64,000 nucleotides of DNA. Origin: Polytrichum commune (lineage: Eukaryota; Streptophyta; Polytrichopsida; Polytrichales; Polytrichaceae). The stretch spans positions 48,873,554 to 48,937,553 of the forward strand of contig OX485803.1 in assembly GCA_950295325.1 (NCBI GenBank), written 5' to 3'. A model generated the notes under the pieces. The model was not told the DNA's origin. It saw nothing but the letters and a program-made list of their open reading frames with translations, and ran no database searches. Positions 54,601-64,000 of this stretch are shown here, piece by piece (positions within the stretch are counted from its first letter, which is position 1; every line of letters starts with the position of its first letter). The translations under genes and the position numbers were made by a program.

Positions 54601-56676
54601 AGTGTGATGGGGGACACATGTATTGCAATGCAAGAGTGGGTGGCTCATCCGTATGCCCGAACGAGCTTGGACGCTATCTTGCCATGTGTGGACCCTCAAA
54701 CAGGAGCCAACACACTGGCCCAAAGTAAGGAAACAGTGAGCACTATAACCAACAATGTCAACACTGCCATTAGTCTTGTCATCAACAAAGACAACAGCGC
54801 TCTTGTTTACTATAACCAGTCTGGACCTGCATTACCCACCCTGTGCAATCCTTATGGACCAGCACCAAATTATACTGAGACTCCTTGTGCTAATGGAACT
54901 GTGAACTATGCAACTGCGCCTGCGGTGAGTTCATCCCTCCTTTCTTCTTGCTTCATCAAGTGCTAACTTGCAGTGATCTGTAAGGTAGATGTGTGTGTTA
55001 TTGGGATACTTCTCTCCTGCAAACCTTCTCATAGGGTATGAAGCACGAAATTGATTTGAGATGATTAGCGAATCAAAATTGTGCCCATAGCCAGTTGCCT
55101 CATATTTTTCAGTGCTCATATGTATATCTTATTCATTATCAAAGTGAAGAGTGTCGTGCTCATTAAATGGTCATATAGGTCTTCCAAATTATGTTGACTA
55201 TGGAGCCTAGAATGGTTAGCATATTTTGAGCATGTAGTCCAATCTCTTTTAAACAAATGTCTTTTTGGTGTCCATTCTTAGATCTACATCTAACCACCTA
55301 TCACTCAAATATAGGTGTCCAGATTATTGCTATGTTGGAGTTAGGCACACTACCTTATTAACTCTACCTACCTCTGCTTCCAGTATGAGCCCCTTTAAAT
55401 ATTTTAGAGAGGAAATTTCAGAGGTGCCATGTCATTGGAATGGTGACTACATATAGGCTAAAAAGAACACGCCCTTCTCTTTCCTTCCCTTCCTCCCCTT
55501 CCTCCCATCTGCTCCTCTCTCTCCTTTCCTTCCTACGTCATGCATTCCTTTGGGTGTTCTAGGATTGCCCTTATGGACATTGTTTAAAGCTCTAGTAAGT
55601 TCCCAGATCATGACTACTTGTGAAGGAAAAAGAAAAAGGCAAGCAAGAAGTGATGTTATAATCAAAGAACAGACAATGCATGCAACTATCAATTAACACA
55701 AGAAAAACATTATGGACGGTAGTTTCAATGGTCACTAGTTGTCCAAGGAATGTGCACATGATCTTATATTTCCCTACCCAATTTTCGAGCTTCATCCCTT
55801 GCTCCTCAAACTAATGGCCCCAGATGGAACAAGGCTCACATTTTAGAGTTAGTCTTTAATTCAACCAGACTTTTGGTTGGGAGGTGGTTGATTTGCATGC
55901 AATGCTTCCATGTTGGGTTTAGTTTTTGGTGGCATGCTTGGAGTTGGTGTGGAGGTTTGGACAAAGAATTTCTCTGAATTGGTTCTTTGAGGGATCAAGC
56001 ACATTCTAACACCTCTTTGCATGCCAAAACAAGTTTGGACCTTAATGAACAGATATAGAATGTACTTTGTTCAAACCTCCTCATGGACTCCAAGCATGCA
56101 CCAAAAAACTTACCGAATATGGAAAGTACTGCATGCAAAACAACCAAATCCGGACCAAAAGTCCAGTTGAATTAAAGGATAACTCTAATATATTCAGCGA
56201 ATTTGTGATTTCAGTGAAGAAACAAATGCTTTTGTAGATTTTGATGTCTGGATATACCACTTATAGGTCCTGCGCCATGAACTGAACATTTTTCCCACTT
56301 CCTCATTCAGGTATGGGCCAAGTACATCTGCCCTTCCAACAATGTAACTTGCACAGGAACAGGAAGGTTAACTCAAACCTTATACAACCAGCTTGCGGCG
56401 GCCGCAAATGTCTCATACGGGCTCCGCCAGTACAGTCCCTTCCTGGTGGATCTGCAAGACTGCCAGGCAGTGAGATTTGCCTTCACAGACATTACTCAAT
56501 ACCATTGCCCGGGTCTTCGCAAATACACGAAATCGGTGTGGATTGGTATGGCGATTGTCTCAGCTGGTTCAATGCTCACCATCCTTCTGTGGATGCTCTA
56601 CATCCGGAGGCGAAACATGCGATACCGGATGAAGAACAAGATCACATCTTTCACCCAAAAGTCGGTGGACGCCTAG
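48671..56676 (+). CDS. Five-TM plant membrane protein (At2g12400 family), nine exons
   Basis: Exons: 48,671-48,827; 49,251-49,423; 50,761-50,951; 52,147-52,431; 53,030-53,088; 53,473-53,509; 53,785-53,856; 54,603-54,924; 56,311-56,676. All are GT-AG and in phase, giving 553 aa. An N-terminal signal peptide (residues about 12-31) is followed by the conserved LAADRTYRRDPLNGF and HYRGGWDI. TM1 is near 116-140 and TM2 near 158-182. An extracytoplasmic loop with N-glycosylation-type NQS/NVS sites runs 183-268. TM3 is near 270-295, TM4 near 303-324, then a long Cys-rich loop with DTCIAMQEWV, ILPCVDP, YYNQSGP and LCNP. TM5 is near 508-530, before a basic tail RRRNMRYRMK. Two large extracellular loops with Cys pairs recall prominin/tweety/Prm1 topology, a resemblance only. 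Function is unknown. ATG 48,671 has the better context (GCCATGG) over the in-frame upstream codon at 48,641. Confidence 0.9.
48931..49312 (+). repeat. Two-copy tandem duplication (period 191 bp) spanning intron 1 and the start of exon 2
   Basis: ATTGCAACAAT-TCCG starts at 48,932 and 49,123. TGTGCTTGCTTCTTCACAT, AACCATTGG(G/A)AACCATTGGC and GAAGGATGTTGG-CATGGTC recur at the same spacing. The second copy provides the first 16-20 codons of exon 2. The first copy lacks the CAG acceptor (GTGAAGG instead of GTGCAGG) and contains an in-frame TGA, so it is a dead exon copy. Confidence 0.85.
49498..50245 (+). repeat. Three-copy tandem repeat (period about 270 bp) in intron 2
   Basis: Units start at 49,498, 49,773 and 50,039 with TTTTCTGCTGCAGTCTGGTC, followed by GCACTGGCCATAGCT. 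Each contains CGTC-TCACTT-T and a GGCCTGCGA-(A/G)TCGTCCA or GGTCTGCGACATCTTCCA variant. The third unit is cut short near 50,245. Each repeats an acceptor-like CTGCTGCAG. Confidence 0.9.
51094..51423 (-). mobile_element. 5S-headed SINE family, copy 7, head truncated (five-TM gene intron 3)
   Basis: The minus-strand copy starts inside the 5S head (GTGTTTGGATAGGTGACCTC, box C-like). It continues with CTAGCAGTTGATTTC, then the body with the AAGGTGTTCACCTTTGAAAA landmark. It ends in an extra 3' segment CTAATACTGAAGGATGTTGT and then ATTGAAGATAAAG, which copy 8 shares. Confidence 0.75.
51424..51840 (-). mobile_element. 5S-headed SINE family, copy 8, complete (five-TM gene intron 3)
   Basis: The 5S-like head is at the right end (about 51,840-51,722): GGTGGCTAAAACCCCAAGG, CCCATGGGAACTCAGAGGTT, then GTGTTCAGATGGAGGACCTT for box C. 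The body and the extra 3' segment ending ATTGAAGATAAAG follow. A partial body duplication includes GACCTGCACCTATGGTGG. It abuts copy 7 head to tail. Confidence 0.8.
55020..55340 (-). repeat. Repeat family R1 copy (five-TM gene intron 8)
   Basis: Reverse copy with TTGAGCATGTAGTCCAATCT, CTTTTTGGTGTCCATTCTTA and CACTCAAATATAGGTGTCC. The part before it (TGATTAGCGAATCAAA) matches 31,720-31,740 and 32,240-32,260. Confidence 0.6.
55844..56187. mobile_element. MITE with terminal inverted repeats of about 140 bp (five-TM gene intron 8)
   Basis: The left end TAGAGTTAGTCTTTAATTCA is mirrored by the right end (inverse TAGAGTTATCCTTTAATTCA). The pairing continues inward through GACTTTTGG, TTGCATGCA, TTTTTTGGTG-CATGCTTGGAG and GGAGG-TTTG. 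The element is 344 bp, so almost the whole is stem. A half copy lies at about 4106-4255 in ArfGAP intron 3. The superfamily is unclear. Confidence 0.75.
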
Positions 56677-59600
56677 GTAGTCAATCCCTTTTGCCTTAAA
56701 AGTATTCCTGCAAGTTTCTTCCCTTAATTGATTGTATAGGATCTGCTCTGTCCACAAACATATTAGTGTGTGCTTCAGTTTATGGGTACATACGGAAAAG
56801 TGCAGAATTGGATTATTTTTTGAGAGGAGTTTAGGGGTACAGGGACACTACAGCTTGGGGGCGCTTCACCATAGAAATCTCTTATTGGTGGAAACGGCTG
56901 AGACCATCGCGCTTCACTTTTGAAGTCCAACCGGTTGCATGTTGATATCTTTCAGTGCTTTTTTATTAATCTAAGGCATATTTTACAGGTTCGTCTTAAA
57001 GAGTTTGTGATTCGCCCAAAGTCTTGAACTTTGAACCAGTTATTTCTCAAACTCAACCAGCCCATCTGTAACTAGTGGTCGTATCTCCCTCTTTATAGGT
57101 TGAGAATTTTTTTTCTAGTTTGTCCTCAAATTAAATATTGACATGTTTAGGTCTGTTCAAGTCGACAAGCCAACATACATGTGGCAATCTCATTTCATAA
57201 AGTTAAATTCAAGCTTTTCAGAATGCATCTAAGCTTGATGTCGACTAGTGCTCTTATAACTGAATAATTTGTTACAATCTCCATAACATTGCTAACCTCC
57301 ACCTGCCACTTACCCTAGGAAGGACAATCATTGGGTCAAGGGCTGGGAATAATTGTGCCATGTCTCAAAAAAACGATGACTTTAGTCTTTAGTGCTGCAA
57401 TAAGAGTCCCATTGAACATGGCATCTCTTTTGTTGGAGGCTCTCAAGTAAAAGAAAGGTTTACACCTAAACACCATGTAGCTCTAGCCTACTTAAAGAAA
57501 TGTTTACATTCTGAGTTTGTCAAGCCATGCTCATATTCAGATGACTTGCAATCAAGCTCATGCAATGTCAAGTATGAAGTTTCTACAATGTGGAGTATGA
57601 GGCTAGAGATTGTGGTGAGATGGAATTGAAGACAATGAGTATTGGTATATGGTATGTCCAATAAGCCTAATATTGATCATGATGCAAATGAACATTTATA
57701 GCTTGGTTTTCATCCCAATGCAATGTAAGTATGTGCAATCTATATCACCTAGAATGCTTCATAATTCACTTAGTCAACCATACTAAAGAGCAAGGGCTCT
57801 CCACAATGTCGCATCTACTTGTCTAGGTCCATTCTAGATGCACCTCCTTGACCAAAATTTCAAATAGTTTGTATAGTGGTTCAGCCACGCTCCTTCATGT
57901 TGCTCCAGCTTTTTCCACCCCATACCACCAAGAGGCAAATGGTGCACATTCAACACCCCCCTAGGTTTTTCCAATCCTTCTCACCTTGGTACAATCATTA
58001 CCCAAACTTAAATTCTTCCTCAAATTGTCTCCCCAACATTCTAACTTGACTCCTTTAAGAGACATAGGCTCCTTCCAAATAGCCATTTCCAACAGCTAAA
58101 GACAAACCACCCCTCGTTCCTCTTAGGAGGTAAAAGAGCGCGAGGATTCAAAGGAGAGCTCAATGCTGAAGCCTCAATCAACGTTGATGAGGTAACTTCT
58201 CACTTCCCACATCCTCCAATCTACACCCCATCAATACTCAATCACTTGCTCTATTTCCTCTTCCTCCTCCCCCTCTTCCTCCTTTCCCACATAATAATTC
58301 CACCTCATCTCCTCAACTTCCCCCATTTGTTACACATTCTCCTCAATCTCGTATTGTCATAGACTATCTATGGTTCATATATGAGATTCTTCAGAACTTA
58401 TACAACAAACCTCCTTCTCTTTACACACTGCAATTAGCACCATCCATGATCTTATTCTTGCTCATTAGATCCACCAATGCTATTATGCATTCCCTCTATT
58501 CCCCCGAACTTCGTTACCTAGCACATGAGTAGACAACGTACCAAGACACTCTATGCATTTTACTCAAATTCCTAGTCATCAAGAAGTCGACCCAAACACT
58601 AAATTCTCCCCCAAATATCATATACAAATTTGCTTTGATACTAGTTACATAATTCTTGCTAGTACCATAGAACAACTAGCTAAATAAATAAATAAATTAC
58701 CAATGTCGGGCAATCTAACATGAATTTGAGCATGTTGGCCCTACCCTGCTTAAGAATCCTCTTGGTGCAAGGTGGGATTTACTGCCTACCTTGCAGTGGG
58801 TGGGCTCTTGGCTTCCTACTTACCTAGATAGTTATTTTCTTTTTCTTTTTTCTTTTTCTTAGTCTGTCAAGTAGAGAGAAGATTTCACAGCGGGAACTGA
58901 ACCACCAACCACTTCATGCGGAAATGGGTACTTCTCCACTATCACCCGGTAGTTTAGGGCCATCTCGGACATGAACAACTAGCTATTGACCGATTCACTT
59001 TTATGGGTATAGAATTAGATTGCACCTATTCAAGACCAGTCATGGCCTTCGTCTACACAAGCTCCCTAGATGAAATTTTTTGGACAGGTTTTATAAAGGT
59101 TGACCTTCGCCACCCCTAGAAAGATGGTGTTCCCCTACTGGATGGACGCAGAGCATTTATAATACAACTACACAACCGGCTTGTCCGGGGCAAAATTGAA
59201 AAGGGTTTGATATCCCATCCTCCATTACCTACCTCAAAGTTAAACTCGAAGGAGATACACTTACCAACCATAGCTTGGGAAGCTTCACAGCCTCCCTCAT
59301 CATGAAGAACTATATGGCCGGAACACTCCTCAAAGTAATTAAGGCACTTCCAGACCCCTCACCAAACATCAGATTTTGCTTTCCTATCCTTAATGACCGA
59401 ACAAGCTTGCTCTCTGATTCTTCAAAAACCTCCTGCTCTAGATAATCTCAAGGTCCAAGCTATGATTCCCTCAGCATACCCTCCTGAAACTCATGGTAAA
59501 GGAGTGAACACCAATTGCTCCAAGGAATTCGTTACCAATGCTTTGAGAGAGTTGTTCGCACTAGACACCATTGTTTTAGTTACTTTTGGACATGCTAACA

Positions 59601-61900
59601 AAGACTTAGAGGGTAAACATCTTGGCATTGCATTTGTGGTTTGTTAAATAATCTTTGCTTACACTCCCCTGAAGTTTGAGTTCACAAGAGTCTATTCAGC
59701 ATACTGCCAACTTCAGCAACTACTTCCAACGTTGTAGACATTGACAAGAGTTTGCCCAATACTCTGCCAGTTGGAGGTCTTGCTTTTGAAGCTCAAGAGC
59801 TCAAACTAGCCCTACCTATATGCCGTAGGCACATAACATGGCACATGCGAAGGATATAAGCCCTCAAAAATCTAGGTAGACAATTTGGAAAGCTTGCATG
59901 TGTAAGCTTCCAAGTATGCATGTTTGTGTTCTTCACCATGTTTCCCTTAATAGCAATTTAGGGTGTACCTAACTTATTGTTGCCATGGTTGTTGCAGAAT
60001 AGTTGAACTAGTTAAGGGTGAATGCGTGGATAGGTCTTGACCAACCAACTACATTGTTTTATACAAAGGGCTAGTTACACGTGAGTGCCACATCCATGTG
60101 CAAACTATATTGTCCACATATGTATTAGAGCATGCATGGGACTAACACTCCACGAAAATTAGAAACTACGTGCGGCCAAAGATAGGGTCATTTTTAATGA
60201 TTGTATCAAAAAAATTGAAGTGGTTTCGAAATAAAATAGGCCCCACACAATATGTGTCTTTGAGCTCAAAATAATGTAGGTTATTATAGATTCCATGAAA
60301 TTAGGTTTATATTATTTCTAAGATACCATGCTATAATTTTTTTGGAAAAGGGTTATAGTGTATACATTCCCCTATCCCGCCCATAGTAGATGTTTACTTG
60401 TCATAGGATGAATTTTTTTGTTGAAGAACATTAGGCAACGGGTTTAGGTAAGCAACATGGAAGAGATTGGTTTAAGTTATGGCATTGCATTGTGAGAGTT
60501 TGGTGTTTTGTTGGCATCTACAAATTGTATATCTTCTAGTAGTTTGGTGTTGGCACATTTGTTTGTTTTGTTTTTTCCACATGAATAAAAATGTAGTGAG
60601 ATAATCATAGGGCATAGCACTCTTCCCACCAAGCACTTATTGATTTATAATAAACATATGGTACATGAAAATAACCAACCCCAACCTTTCAAAGTACTTG
60701 AAAAGGTAATATTATATTTCCATAATTAAAAACTACCTTATTGAACGAGTCATTTAATTGCTTGTGAGCAAGATAATACCCCCAAACAATTATACCCTTG
60801 TTGCACATGATTCTTGTACGTCACACTAAGTGTTAGCCCCATGTCCGAAAGACTTTCAAGGCATGTTCCATGGATGTGAAGGTTATTGTGGTTGCCTATG
60901 GTGAATGATCCCATTGGAGTCTAATTGTCATAGATGACAGATTGACCTTGCACATGGACTCTATCTACCACTACCATAACCTACAGTTTGTGAAGGCATT
61001 CTCTAATTATGTGCATATGGCTTGGGCTTGGTGTAGAGGGATAGTAAAAGGTAGTGCTTTGTACAATGCATTTGTTCATGCACCTATGTATCAATTGTCT
61101 TGTTCCCATACAAACTGATGGGTAAGAATATCATACTATTATGAACTTCAATCACCACACCCAAAGGAGAGCGTCTATGGGAGGGCACAACAACAATACA
61201 ATGAAAACAATACATTAATTTGGAACAACAAGTTGGTTTAAGGTTCATTTCATGTCATGTACCATGTGTTGTTGACCTCCTTGCACCATTTTTCCAATAT
61301 TCCGTATATTAAATGGCCCCTATTTCAGTGGGTGACTCAAAAGGCGTGTTGCTGCGAGTGATTGCATGGGAGTTTCATGGAGAAGATGATTGGGTAATAA
61401 TGGAATGCCAAAACCTTGAATTGACACGTGAACTAACTGAAAAAATCAGATCACTTTATCATGTCCATGAGGAGTTCAAACTATACATGGGCCATTACAA
61501 GGATATTTGATGTGTACAATAGATAGAGACATATAGCTGACCCCAAAACCCTACAATGTATACAACAATAACCATTGACAATAACCCATGTAACAACATA
61601 AACAAACCATAAGTAGCTACTGTGGTACTATCGGATCAAAAACGTCATGAGGACAATCGATGGATTCCACTCTTCTGTGGGATCTAAGCACCATGCATCT
61701 ACATGTCTTGTATCCGTCATTGGGCATTTGCATATCTTTGCCAAAGTTCGGTGGTGTCTTCTTGAAGTTCACCCAACTCCCGAAGCACAATATGTTCAAT
61801 TGCAAAAGAAATGTCTAGCTGCTCATGTGCATCAAGGAGTTGTGCTATCAATCTGTCGATGTCCACATTAGCCTATCATGATCCAATTAGGTCTCTTTGA
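56677..61900. other. Spacer of transposon-like, mostly unassigned DNA
   Basis: 56,677-56,960 is probable 3' UTR of the five-TM gene. 57,015-57,075 resembles 29,810-29,870. 57,830-58,640 is C-rich and 59,030-59,650 has overlapping open stretches in two frames, including the 84-codon frame at 59,393; none has a motif I recognise, so decayed transposon sequence is the likeliest reading. 60,300-61,650 is AT-rich. Confidence 0.4.
58765..58970 (-). mobile_element. Possible tRNA-derived SINE
   Basis: On the minus strand a box A-like GATAGTGGAGAAGT is followed about 35 bp later by a box B-like GGTTCAGTTCC. Downstream comes a purine-rich AAGAAAAAGAAAAAAG tract. Spacing and order resemble a tRNA-type Pol III head. 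No target duplication was found, so the limits are approximate. Confidence 0.35.
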
Positions 61901-62499
61901 AAGTTTCCTGGAGGACATGTGCCAAATCATTTGGGTCACAATTTTTTTTGGTCATGTCAACTACAACAAACAAAACTAAGTCTTCCTTGTATGCTTTAGT
62001 TTGTTTGTTGTCACCTATGGGCAACAAGTGAGTGCGCTCCTCCTCCAGTTCCTGGGATAGTTGTGTGCCGGTATCTTAGTGATTCTCTAGAGCGTATGTT
62101 ATATCATCAATGGTCATTGTGCGCTTGAGAGATGATGAACCATCTTCTATGGTTAGTTTTGATGTTTTTGGGACATAAAAAATGAACTAGATATGAACAA
62201 ATCATAATAAACATGAATACTAAACACACATTAATGGAAAATAATGTAATGATCATCAAGAGAGGAAGTCTTTGTGACGCTTCAGGCTATAGCTTTGTCC
62301 TTGTCCTTGCTCCACCAAGTGGATGTTGTCATGTGCCATGTCAACTATGTCAACCGCAAAACGACACATGTCTTCAATAGTAGCAGTTGACTTTGCCCCA
62401 TGGTTGATCCACTTATGCGGAGGTGGTGTTGCATGAACATGTGTCATGGAGCATATGCTTGACTGGGCATGAGTTTGCTAGGAGACATGAGGTTCTCCA

Positions 62500-63760
62500 A
62501 TCCGCAATTTGGAGTCCCTATGAAGGATCCGCAATAACGAGCAATGATTCCTCCTGCAATCTCTGGGTGCATCATAGTTGAAATTTGACTTGGTGTTTTA
62601 TTGCCTTTCATTGCATGGGGACAAGAACATGGTGCCTACACAGAGTCTAGGTTGTAAACCCTATACTCCTTATCAAGGTGATTCTTGGATTTCACGATAG
62701 CTACCTTGTCACCATCATTCGTGCTCAACTTCACACTCAAGGCGGGGATGTTCGTGGCCTTCAAAAGCATGTTGAGAGTGAATTGTTCTTGCTTTTTTGT
62801 TGCACACGAACCCATGTGCGTCCTGGAGGGATTGGTACCAATAGTGGGAGCGTACATCCTCTATGAGTTGGTAGATCATCTAATTGATGCAACACCCATA
62901 TGCTCTCCCTTTGGACTGCGTCAAGATGGCCTTCAAATTTGAGTGATAAATCTCTATGATAAAATTATTGTCTTGTCCACATAGGAAAGATTTATGTGTC
63001 CCATAACCCACATCTTGGTTTAGGGGAGCCACTCTTCCCTAACGTAAACCCTAAATTCGTTGGCCTGCATGGGCATTCCAAGCATAATATTTTGGAGCTC
63101 TTGATGGGCCCATGGGTCCATATCCAACCCATCTGGAGATGTAGTGTTGTACATGATATTTCCAAGAGCCTTCAATGCAACGGCACTGGCGATAGGGTTT
63201 TTAATCTTGACACATGATTGTTTCGGCCATGCTCTTTGGACATGCCAAAAGCACAAGAAGATCTTCAATTCCATCCACACCTCTCTGCAATAATGGATAT
63301 ATGTGGTTAGTGATGCCATGGGACTTGGACTAGAGCATACACAAATTCCAATATAATTAGACGTCGATGCAAAGGGAATTAGACAATTTCATTTACCATT
63401 ATATGCAAAATATGAGGCACAAGAGTTAGGAGCATGTCAAAACATGGACAAGGACATAGACATGTTACAAAAAGAAAATTCATGCTTTAAATACTTAATG
63501 AATGCTATTGATTTTTTCTTGAGCACAGTCAATGATGAAAGCGTTAGTTTTCCAATCTAGCTGGACCACCCGAAATGATCATTGAGAGTTGACATCCATG
63601 GGGAAAGGTCACTTTGACTGCACTTTAATGTAATGTGGTTTGCTACTTGAACACCATTGTACCAGTCATCAAACACCATAATAGTGTAAAGGGGGAACAT
63701 ACCCTTCTCATTGAGCTTCCTCTTTGGATGTAGCAACGTTGAAGCTATGGGTAAACACAA
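62500..63760 (-). pseudogene. Second decayed transposase (MULE/FAR1-like)
   Basis: Minus-strand fragments in order: PLYTIMVFDDWYNGVQVA (about 63,700-63,640) and DLSPWMSTLNDHF. A short FIIDCAQEK stretch lies near 63,525. IFLCFWHVQRAWPKQSCVKI (about 63,260-63,200) with ALGNIMYNT follows, and then VKLSTNDGDKVAIVKSK...YRVYNLDSV (about 62,740-62,640), the usual lead-in to a SWIM finger. The order fits a MULE-type DDE transposase different from the one at 10.9 kb. Frames are broken by stops and gaps; the N terminus may extend beyond the window or be lost. Confidence 0.5.
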
Positions 63761-64000
63761 GTGTTCTCAAGGCCATATTGACAATGGTATCTACAATAAA
63801 GAACAAGAATATTTAACATAGTGGTTGTAAGGGATTACAAACACGTTTTTGAAACATGAAAAAAAATTGTAAGAATAACATGAAGTGAATATGTAGGGGA
63901 AGATAAGGACCTGATACAATCATTGAAGTTGTACCACCTAGAGGTGATTTTAGTGAGTTAGGGCCGTTTTTCCAACATGGTGTTCAACAAAACAATATTA

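Noticed and set aside
1-64000. CRISPR arrays, tRNA genes or bacterial-type operons
   Set aside because: No regularly spaced short repeats and no convincing tRNA cloverleaf. The genes are spliced plant nuclear genes.

Overview
The window is nuclear DNA of a land plant. Six protein-coding genes with GT-AG introns are spread among AT-rich, repeat-laden DNA. Their products are plant-type: an AGD8/9/10-type ArfGAP, a cadmium-induced AS8-type protein, a mitochondrial phosphate carrier, an Insig-like plastid-targeted membrane protein, ribosomal protein mS35, an HNH protein and a five-TM protein like Arabidopsis At2g12400. Low gene density, kilobase introns and the transposon content suggest a large genome, perhaps of a seed-free plant (lycophyte, fern or bryophyte). 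The species cannot be named from the sequence.

Layout. 1-0.56 kb: repeat-rich DNA. 0.5-6.8 kb (+): ArfGAP gene, behind a GC-rich upstream region and a (CT)n leader. 8.5-9.2 kb (-): probable Gypsy LTR-retrotransposon remnant. 10.9-14.7 kb (+): decayed MULE-type transposase split by a Stowaway MITE. 16.3-16.7 kb (-): full-length tRNA-derived SINE. 18.1-20.1 kb (+): AS8-type gene. 20.1-26.5 kb: spacer with hAT-like and long-TIR MITEs. 26.5-28.2 kb (+): intronless-CDS phosphate carrier. 29.4-29.6 kb: CACTG-ended MITE. 30.6-31.6 kb (-): orphan 198-codon ORF and a decayed duplicate. 34.4-38.6 kb (-): Insig-like gene. 40.1-42.65 kb (-): mS35 gene, head-to-head across about 1 kb with the HNH gene at 43.7-45.9 kb (+). 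48.7-56.7 kb (+): nine-exon five-TM gene. 56.7-64 kb: transposon-derived sequence, including a second decayed transposase.

The most unusual signal is a family of eight SINE-like copies at six loci. Five copies carry some 5S rRNA-related sequence at one end (full or nearly so in four), including a box C-like internal Pol III promoter motif. All eight lie in introns of five different genes. Several introns also contain tandem duplications of 190-390 bp, two of which copy adjoining exon sequence. The genes show no common pathway; three probably act in organelles (phosphate carrier, mS35, Insig-like protein).

All exon joins were read by eye from splice sites, reading phase and remembered family similarity. 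No alignment was run.
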